DNA of 64,000 nucleotides from Janthinobacterium fluminis. GTDB lineage: Bacteria; Pseudomonadota; Gammaproteobacteria; Burkholderiales; Burkholderiaceae_D. Both the position numbers and the translations under genes were made by a program. The stretch spans positions 186,001-250,000 of the forward strand of contig NZ_JAQQXR010000002.1 in assembly GCF_028595325.1 (NCBI RefSeq), in the 5' to 3' direction. The notes below the pieces were generated by a model. It did not search any database. It saw nothing but the letters and a program-made list of their open reading frames with translations, and was not told the DNA's origin. Of the stretch, positions 58,301 to 64,000 are shown one piece after another. Within the stretch, counting starts at the first letter, position 1. Every line of letters starts with the position of its first letter.

Positions 58301-59027
58301 TAACTTCGGCCTCGACATTTTCTAACGAGGCTTCGGCCAGCCGAACCGCACGCGCCAGAGTATCGGGGTTGGCTCCCTTGTTCAAAGCTTCGTTGACCAG
58401 CTGCATGGTGTAAGTAACGTGAAACACTTCATCAGTCGAGATCGTCGAGAATATCGAACGCAGCGCGGCTCCTTGAGCACAGGGGAACATATCCATCAAC
58501 GTGAACCAATATGACTGAATCAGGGCCGAGCGCAATTCAAACCCATGAAGCAAGCATATCAGGGAAAAATAGTCGTCACCAACCCAACGATCATAGGCCT
58601 GATGATAGCGCTCTTCCTTCCGAAACGCTTCGGAATGTATATGTACTTCGAGCTGCGTGTTAGCTAACTCTGCAAACATGATACTGTGACGTTTTTCGTC
58701 TTCGGCGTGGCGCAACAGTAATGCCTTGTTGGGCGTGGTTGGATTCCGTTGCAGAAAGTCCTCAATGAACTTGCCTCCCCAATACTCAGTGAACATATAG
58801 CTGACAAAGAGGGATTCTCGCTGGGTTGCATTGCAATACATCGCGCAGATCGACAGGAACTTTTCCGGCTTCATGACATCTAGGTGGGTGAAGATATCTT
58901 CGATTGTTTCGCGGTACATACCCTTATAATGCGACTTGCAGCCAGGAAGACCTTGAAGAATGGTGCCAATTTGAATTGGAACCGCGCGCGCGATGTTTTC
59001 AATATGTGACTGATCTCTTGTCTTCAT
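58287..59027 (-). CDS. Ferritin-like diiron protein, putative oxygenase
   Basis: A 246-residue helical protein with a full carboxylate-bridged diiron ligand set: Glu71 or Glu81 (RESLFVSYMFTEYW), E111-KR-H114 (AEDEKRHSI), Glu164 (HGFELRSAL) and E200-VF-H203 (STDEVFHVT). Spacing fits a four-helix ferritin-like bundle, as in N-oxygenases and related O2-activating enzymes. No signal peptide. The substrate is unknown; in the cluster it probably oxidises an amino-acid-derived intermediate. It is separated by 119 bases from the MFS gene upstream, where TATACT on the minus strand could be a -10, and overlaps the aminotransferase gene. Confidence 0.8.
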   Translation of the reverse strand: MKTRDQSHIENIARAVPIQIGTILQGLPGCKSHYKGMYRETIEDIFTHLDVMKPEKFLSICAMYCNATQRESLFVSYMFTEYWGGKFIEDFLQRNPTTPNKALLLRHAEDEKRHSIMFAELANTQLEVHIHSEAFRKEERYHQAYDRWVGDDYFSLICLLHGFELRSALIQSYWFTLMDMFPCAQGAALRSIFSTISTDEVFHVTYTMQLVNEALNKGANPDTLARAVRLAEASLENVEAEVNALF

Positions 59028-59146
59028 AGGTTTGGATAACTCCGTGTTCTACCCGATTATGCAGTGATCTGGGGCAGTATAAATGTATTTAGCGAGCGAA
59101 GATGTTCGAATGCTGGAGGGTTAAAACATTAGATTAGATGACTGCC

Positions 59147-60463
59147 TTATTCAGGAGCATCAGACTCAAGAAACTTTCGTTGATGAAAAGAAATAATGAG
59201 CAACCATGTCGTCAGTGCAACCAGGACCAAAGTAAATCCGAGCGTGGCCGCTTGTTCATTGGGCCACGGCATCGTCTGGGGAAACCAGCGCGCTACGCTG
59301 CTGACAATCGGCCCGGCGAGATGGACTGAAATCGGTACAGAAAGCGCAATGGCAAGCGGAGCCAAAGCAGAGGTGAAAGCGCGCCGAACCGAGAAGATGG
59401 CACCCTGTTTATCGAGCGGTGCTTGTTTTCTCCACAGAACCTGAATCGCAGTGTTTACTAAAGGGTGGAAGAACATGAAAACAAATGCGCCGAGAGTCGA
59501 CTGAACGATTGAATTCGAGATTGAATAAATTGCGATTCCCATCGTGATGCCCGCCGATCCCATGTATATGGCGCGTACCGGCGGCCGGATGGTGCCGATC
59601 AGTGATACTACAATACCTCCAACAACCAGCCCGACACCTCCACTGGCCAGGATGATTGCTACTTTTTGGGCGTCGAACAGCAGCAATGCGAGAGGCACTT
59701 GCATCGTTACAAAAATATTGGCTCCGAAGTTTAAGACGCAGATGTAGATGAGCAGCCGAAAGATGTTCTTTCGTTCTATTATCCACCGGAAGCCGAATGT
59801 AAAGTCAGGCCAGAAGTTCTGCAGATATTGCCTGAAAATGTTCTGCAGACTTGCAAGACTGCTCCAGCGCGGCAAGGCGAGAAAAAACACGCCGGCAATA
59901 CTTCCCATAAATGGCAGTACAAGCAATCCAACAACCGTTGAAATGCCAAACTGTCCCATGACGGCCGCGCCCAGAATAGGCGCCATCACAACTACGGCAG
60001 CTTCCACCGATTCTTCGTAGGCGGTGATTCGCTCCACGTCGTCCGGTGGGGAAAGCGATGAAACTGTCGCGAGGAGGACGGGCCATCGGATGGTCTGCAC
60101 AAGCGCGAGGGTCAGCAACAACAGGCCGGCGCCAATTACGGAAAACTGGAAGATTTCGGAATACAGCGCAGCGCACAAGCCCGCAAGCACGATCAGGGCA
60201 GAGCATCCGAGGATAACCATTCCGCGCGGTATCAGATCTATCACCGGGCCTACCAGCGGGGATACGAACACAGCGGGCAGCGCGGCAAGCAAAGCCAGCG
60301 ATGCAAACGTCGCGTAGCTTCCCGTCTTCGTGAACACCCACACCTCCACCGCGAAAATCACCATCGCAATACTGAGCGACGCAAATCCTTCCAGAATGAG
60401 AAAAATAATGGCGCGCGAACGCCGCCCTGGCATGGCTTCGATTTGCGCGTTCGGCAGGTTCAT
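59147..60463 (-). CDS. MFS transporter, probable exporter
   Basis: A 12-helix major facilitator protein of 438 residues, in the EntS/macrolide-efflux branch: FLILEGFASLSIAMVIFAVE, LLAALPAVFVSPLVGPVIDL, IPRGMVILG between helices 2 and 3, and a basic loop near IIERKNIF between helices 6 and 7. Its ATG at 60463 overlaps the stop of the upstream ATP-grasp gene (ATGA), so it is translationally coupled. The likely role is export of the cluster's product, or self-protection. Confidence 0.9.
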   Translation of the reverse strand: MNLPNAQIEAMPGRRSRAIIFLILEGFASLSIAMVIFAVEVWVFTKTGSYATFASLALLAALPAVFVSPLVGPVIDLIPRGMVILGCSALIVLAGLCAALYSEIFQFSVIGAGLLLLTLALVQTIRWPVLLATVSSLSPPDDVERITAYEESVEAAVVVMAPILGAAVMGQFGISTVVGLLVLPFMGSIAGVFFLALPRWSSLASLQNIFRQYLQNFWPDFTFGFRWIIERKNIFRLLIYICVLNFGANIFVTMQVPLALLLFDAQKVAIILASGGVGLVVGGIVVSLIGTIRPPVRAIYMGSAGITMGIAIYSISNSIVQSTLGAFVFMFFHPLVNTAIQVLWRKQAPLDKQGAIFSVRRAFTSALAPLAIALSVPISVHLAGPIVSSVARWFPQTMPWPNEQAATLGFTLVLVALTTWLLIISFHQRKFLESDAPE

Positions 60464-61851
60464 TCGCTATCCTTATCCGTAGTTTCGCCGCTTTCATTCA
60501 CTGGATCAGGACGAACCATGACTCCGCAAATAGCCATAGCGTCAACGTTGGCAATGGCAATGCGCCGGTTTTTTTCGTCGCGCTCTACCCGAATAAAAGG
60601 TGCGGCGGAGGCATCGCCAAATATGAATGGATTAATGCTGTAGCGCTGCTCGAGCGTGTACGTGGTCCCATCCGGACGCACATAGTCGAACTGGATTAGG
60701 TCAGATTTCATATTCTCCTGTAGCACCCAGGAAATATCATCTTCCAGTGCAGCCCAAATGCGGGTATTCCAATCCTCTTGGCTGAGCTCGGAGCCGATAT
60801 AGACCTGCTGGGCCGATTTCGAGTGTGCCCGTTTGAGCACCAAAGCATCTTTCTCGGATACAGCGAATTTTTCCAGATCGACCGGGCGTCCGGAATACGA
60901 GGTACAGCCCCGACGAAGCGTGCGCGTCCAAGGAACCAGCCTGCTTACGAGCTGTTTCTCGAAGTCTTTCAGTTGACTTGAGTCGTCATCCGCATACTCG
61001 CTCAGCAGAGCCAATATTAGCTTGCCCTCGACACCGATATCGGCAGGGTTGCATACCAGGATGACATTGGTGTCGAGCGCCGTCATTTGGATGGCGATGG
61101 AGGGAGCCAGCGCATCAGGAGAGTGGGCCATTGATCCGAAGCGCCACAATATATCGAAAGTGGTATCGCTGTCGCGCAGCTGGGAGCCTTCTTGATAAAG
61201 CTCGCTTGGAAATACTACTTTTGCGTATGCCTCGGGCACGTGTTGATTGATTTTGTCGACAAACAGGTAGGCATGCGAGCGGTTATAGTCGGTAAGGTGG
61301 TTGTCAATCATCACGGCGACGTTCCACTTGGGCTTATCCAGACTGTGCGCGACACTCTTCAGATAAGCGTAAATGGCGGGCATAACCGCTGGCACCATAA
61401 ATGCTCCATCCAGGAACCGTTCGTTAAACTCGGCTAAACGTTGCTGCGCCAACTCAACCTCGAAGTAGCCGCCCAAACCGGAATCAATATTAAGCTCTAG
61501 AAGTTTCAGATTGCCGTCGACAAAAATTCCGTCCGGCCTTGCCATCATGGGGAGAACGGCACGCGACAATCCTTTTTCCAGTAAGGCGAGTTGATCAGGT
61601 CTGGCCCAACGCTGCACAAGCCCCGAATCGAAAGCAATTCGGCGTGCTAGGGCGAGGACCGAACGCACGTCGTCCAGCATGCCGCTAAATGTGGTTTCGG
61701 AAAAGCAAAGCGGCGTTGGAGAGTAGCGTCCAGGTTCGTAAAGACAGCCCATTTCGCGAAACTGAGCAATCGATTCCAACGCCCATTCGCGTGCTGCTTG
61801 CGACGCAGCCGGGAACCGGCTAGTCCCAATATTGGCCGTGCAATCAGTCAT
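60460..61851 (-). CDS. Circularly-permuted-type ATP-grasp ligase (second of pair)
   Basis: A predicted ATP-dependent carboxylate-amine ligase of 463 residues. Motifs: LKLLELNIDSGLGG (115-128, metal/phosphate-binding acidic motif N-terminal to the ATP lobe), then DALVLKRAHSKSAQQVYIGS (336-354) and ISWVLQENM (373-381) as the ATP-binding lobe. The order, acid motif first and Lys-lobe last, suggests the circularly permuted ATP-grasp type seen in glutathionylspermidine-synthase-like proteins. The start at 61851 has GAGG nine bases upstream and lies four bases after the previous stop; a longer start at 61935 would overlap by 80. It has the same layout as its neighbour, so they are paralogs. Substrates unknown. 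Confidence 0.75.
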   Translation of the reverse strand: MTDCTANIGTSRFPAASQAAREWALESIAQFREMGCLYEPGRYSPTPLCFSETTFSGMLDDVRSVLALARRIAFDSGLVQRWARPDQLALLEKGLSRAVLPMMARPDGIFVDGNLKLLELNIDSGLGGYFEVELAQQRLAEFNERFLDGAFMVPAVMPAIYAYLKSVAHSLDKPKWNVAVMIDNHLTDYNRSHAYLFVDKINQHVPEAYAKVVFPSELYQEGSQLRDSDTTFDILWRFGSMAHSPDALAPSIAIQMTALDTNVILVCNPADIGVEGKLILALLSEYADDDSSQLKDFEKQLVSRLVPWTRTLRRGCTSYSGRPVDLEKFAVSEKDALVLKRAHSKSAQQVYIGSELSQEDWNTRIWAALEDDISWVLQENMKSDLIQFDYVRPDGTTYTLEQRYSINPFIFGDASAAPFIRVERDEKNRRIAIANVDAMAICGVMVRPDPVNESGETTDKDSE

Positions 61852-61855
61852 CGGA

Positions 61856-63202
61856 TCAGGCCTCGGAAAAAATGGGGTGCGGTACCTGCCGGGTCTCATC
61901 GGCATGGACCACGAGTGTTGGACGGAAGACGCCACCGTTGCCTACGTTGACAACATCCTTGTGAGACGAGCGGCCAAGCACTCCGGTTGGCTTGCCTGCA
62001 TACATGAATAACGCCATTACCGTCGACATATGCTCGCTAATGCCGGTATCAAGTTCTAATACCTCAATCATCGGCGGTATATATTCCTGCACCACCATAT
62101 GACCAGCCATGGCATCGTCGACCAGCTTATACCACTCCTCCTCGGTGCAACTCTTGCCGATATAGATACCGCGCCCTCTGGTGTCTATCGGCGTCTTCAA
62201 GACAAAGCAATTTTTATTGGTGAGAACATGTTGAGGAGACCATAGCTGTTCTGATGTAAGCCCATCAATGCAGGATGTTTTCGCGACGAGGCGATCAATA
62301 GCGTCGACTTGCGGCTTGGAGAAATGCTGTCGGATGCTAGGCTCGAACAGCAATGCCAAGCAGCGCTTGTTTTCCGCGACCATCATAGACGGTAGGCCGC
62401 TGACTGTTACCAGCCTTCCGTCGGCGAGCGCATTAAGTATTAGTTGCGCTTCCTCAATGTTGTCCTCCCAAGCACACCAATGAATCTTTCCGTCATCGCC
62501 CAGAGTGGTATCGATCTTGGTGAAGGCTACATCCATCGGCAAACCATCCGCGAGCACAGCACCGTCCGATCCAGGCAGGAGGTCTTGGACAGGACCAAGG
62601 AAGGGAACTGACCATCCGGACATATGCTTGGCTGACTCGAACAAATTGAAAATATCGTTCTTGATTGGGCAGATCTTGCTCCATATAAATCCGACGCGTG
62701 GATCGTTCCGCCCAGAGATAGAGCACATAAGTTCCAGGAACGTCTGTGGACTTTCTGACGCCTGGCTAGCCTCCCGCACTTGACTGTCGTAATAGACGCT
62801 GTTTCGGAATGCTCGATGCACAGCCGAGGCGTTGGTCATACCACCCGGGCAGTCGGTGTTCGGCTCAACCATAACCAAAGTACCATCTTCCGCTTTCACA
62901 TAATCGAAACGAGCTAAGTTAATTCCTTGTGCCGTAACCGGTGTCCGGCAAATATATTCATTCAATTGCGACAACTCAGGAAATCGCCTTTGAATGACTT
63001 CGTGTTGACAGTACAAAGCTAAGATAACCTCTAATGCCTGAAGTACCAATCCCGAGTCTGAAATGAGGGCGTTGTAGGAACTGGCGCTAAAATACTGGGG
63101 TGTAATGGTTACAGGAATAGGTTTAGAACCGTCGTAGCGTCCCCCAAACTCCCAAATTTCAGCTTTCATTTGCTCAAGGTTAGTGCCTATCAAGTTCGTC
63201 AT
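61856..63202 (-). CDS. Circularly-permuted-type ATP-grasp ligase (first of pair)
   Basis: A 448-residue predicted ligase. The acidic motif LVMVEPNTDCPGG (109-121) precedes the ATP lobe NCFVLKTPIDTRGRGIYIGK (331-350) and MVVQEYIPP (369-377). Near the end GKPTGVLGRSS and VGNGGVFRPTL resemble the closing strands of ATP-grasp folds. It is clearly related in layout to the next gene. Two ligases in tandem suggest two successive amide-forming steps, or a heterodimer. It lies 22 bases after the CMD-like gene. No NRPS or precursor peptide is visible, which favours free amino-acid-type substrates. Confidence 0.75.
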   Translation of the reverse strand: MTNLIGTNLEQMKAEIWEFGGRYDGSKPIPVTITPQYFSASSYNALISDSGLVLQALEVILALYCQHEVIQRRFPELSQLNEYICRTPVTAQGINLARFDYVKAEDGTLVMVEPNTDCPGGMTNASAVHRAFRNSVYYDSQVREASQASESPQTFLELMCSISGRNDPRVGFIWSKICPIKNDIFNLFESAKHMSGWSVPFLGPVQDLLPGSDGAVLADGLPMDVAFTKIDTTLGDDGKIHWCAWEDNIEEAQLILNALADGRLVTVSGLPSMMVAENKRCLALLFEPSIRQHFSKPQVDAIDRLVAKTSCIDGLTSEQLWSPQHVLTNKNCFVLKTPIDTRGRGIYIGKSCTEEEWYKLVDDAMAGHMVVQEYIPPMIEVLELDTGISEHMSTVMALFMYAGKPTGVLGRSSHKDVVNVGNGGVFRPTLVVHADETRQVPHPIFSEA

Positions 63203-63224
63203 CTAGCTTATCCGTTGCATTAAA

Positions 63225-63614
63225 TTAGTCGGTTGGTTGGCATTGCTGCGCAATTTCGGTTTGAAGATCAAAAAATATGGACGCTGCATTGATCGCGCGG
63301 ACATTCCCAGCTAAGACGGCGACTTGGACAAAAACTTCCTTGATTTCGTGCGCCTGCAATCCAAGGTGTAGTGCTGCGCGCAAATGGAATTTAAGCTGAA
63401 TATTGCAATCGCCCATGGTACTTAATATTGCAAGAGTCAATAGCTGCCTGGTTTTTATCGCTATCTGTTCCCGACTATAGGCGAAGCCATAAATATCGCT
63501 AACAACATGGTCTACCAGATCAGGGAAGATTGGACGAAAACTCTGGTTGCAGCGCTCCGCAGAACCGGGCTCAATTCGGTTCAATATCTCTTTATGCTCT
63601 TCGAATGGATTCAA
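63225..63614 (-). CDS. Carboxymuconolactone-decarboxylase/AhpD-like protein
   Basis: A 129-residue all-helical protein of the CMD family type: TRQLLTLAILSTMGDCNIQL followed by KFHLRAALHLGLQAHEIKEV. The CxxC of AhpD peroxidases is absent; only one Cys lies in GDCNIQ. A redox role is therefore unlikely, and a decarboxylase, lactone-acting or binding role is more plausible. The start codon is TTG at 63614, because an in-frame stop lies just upstream and no suitable ATG exists. It is 80 bases downstream of the cupin gene. Confidence 0.75.
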   Translation of the reverse strand: MNPFEEHKEILNRIEPGSAERCNQSFRPIFPDLVDHVVSDIYGFAYSREQIAIKTRQLLTLAILSTMGDCNIQLKFHLRAALHLGLQAHEIKEVFVQVAVLAGNVRAINAASIFFDLQTEIAQQCQPTD

Positions 63615-63694
63615 TGCTTACCGCCGTCATCTTCATGTATTAAGATATCAGCATGATGCCTTTATATAGCAACCGCTGAAATCGAGGAGCTGAG

Positions 63695-64000
63695 CTAGAT
63701 GCGCATCTCAGTCGGTGTTGTAACGTTGTAAGGAACCGGCACCATCCTTTTTGGGGACCCTACAGGATGATGCTTGTTTCCGACGGCGATTAACACTAGA
63801 TCAGAGTTTGCCTTGATCGCGTGATCAACCGATCCCAGAACGAAATAGCACACGCCGGGATACAGCTTATGAGGTTCGCCTTCATAAACCACATATCCTT
63901 CTCCAGCAATGCAGAATAAAATATGATCTCCCTCGTGGGTGTGGTTTGCAACGCCACCACCGGCGGGAAAACGAATAACGTCGGCGCCAAATCCGTTATG
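63695..64000 (-). CDS. Cupin-domain protein, 5' end cut by window edge
   Basis: The last 101 residues are visible. Cupin motif 1 reads GGGVANHTHEGDHILF, with His, His and Glu in metal-ligand positions, and continues AGEGYVVYEGEPHKLYPGVC. Motif 2 is around PGVCYFVLGSVDHAIKA, with the second-motif His. It ends TTPTEMRI. A single-domain cupin may be a metal-dependent isomerase, dioxygenase or epimerase of the cluster, or a binding protein. The operon probably extends beyond the right edge. Confidence 0.8.
   Translation of the reverse strand, partial: HNGFGADVIRFPAGGGVANHTHEGDHILFCIAGEGYVVYEGEPHKLYPGVCYFVLGSVDHAIKANSDLVLIAVGNKHHPVGSPKRMVPVPYNVTTPTEMRI

Noticed and set aside
57116..64000. Assignment to the fragin/mangotoxin (diazeniumdiolate) type cluster
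   Set aside because: Those need an NRPS and a heme-oxygenase-like oxidase; here there is no NRPS, the diiron protein is ferritin-like, and two ATP-grasp ligases are present.

Overview
The window is high-GC betaproteobacterial chromosome. The block scpB-rluB-rimP-nusA-infB-rbfA-truB-typA, the many TonB-dependent receptors and the fumA/murI neighbourhood suggest an Oxalobacteraceae member (Massilia/Duganella/Janthinobacterium-like). That placement is an inference from gene order and protein style, not from a database search.

Layout. 1-9 kb: three TonB-dependent receptor (TBDR) genes on the minus strand. The first runs off the left edge, and the first two are close paralogs. Between them, on the plus strand, lies a DAHP synthase gene (aroG-like), preceded by a strong promoter, a Phe/Tyr-rich leader peptide and an intrinsic attenuator. 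9-16 kb: a four-gene peptide-type ABC importer (binding protein, two permeases, fused double ATPase), then a DedA-rhodanese fusion protein. 16-30.4 kb: glucokinase, then the conserved information-processing block from scpB to typA, and dusA. This block carries a rimP-leader attenuator and REP-like palindromes. 30.4-34.3 kb: a chemoreceptor, a soluble TonB-like protein and small proteins. 34.3-41.5 kb: a TBDR, an ABC ATPase, two DUF3526-type permeases and a small binding protein. They are read from a promoter bracketed by two perfect 8-5-8 palindromes.

41.5-45 kb is accessory DNA: a frameshifted STY0301-like gene, then a small tRNA-His-associated island. The island is bounded by 25/28-identical repeats and holds gene fragments, an IS481 deletion derivative, an AT-richer orphan gene whose N-terminus resembles the leader of DUF4157/eCIS-associated proteins, and a broken integrase. 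45-50.8 kb is core again: tRNA-His, murI, fumA, a UPF0114 membrane protein, acs and tRNA-Ser. 51.6-55.2 kb encodes a large Ig-repeat autotransporter. An orphan immunity-like gene and a frameshifted IS481 transposase follow.

57.1 kb to the right edge is an AT-richer minus-strand cluster. In transcription order it encodes a cupin (cut by the window end), a carboxymuconolactone-decarboxylase-like protein, two related circularly-permuted-type ATP-grasp ligases, an MFS exporter, a ferritin-like diiron protein and a PLP aminotransferase. The tight packing and enzyme mix indicate a biosynthetic and export operon for a small amino-acid-derived or peptide-like metabolite. I do not recognise it as a described pathway, and it is the best candidate here for an undescribed system.
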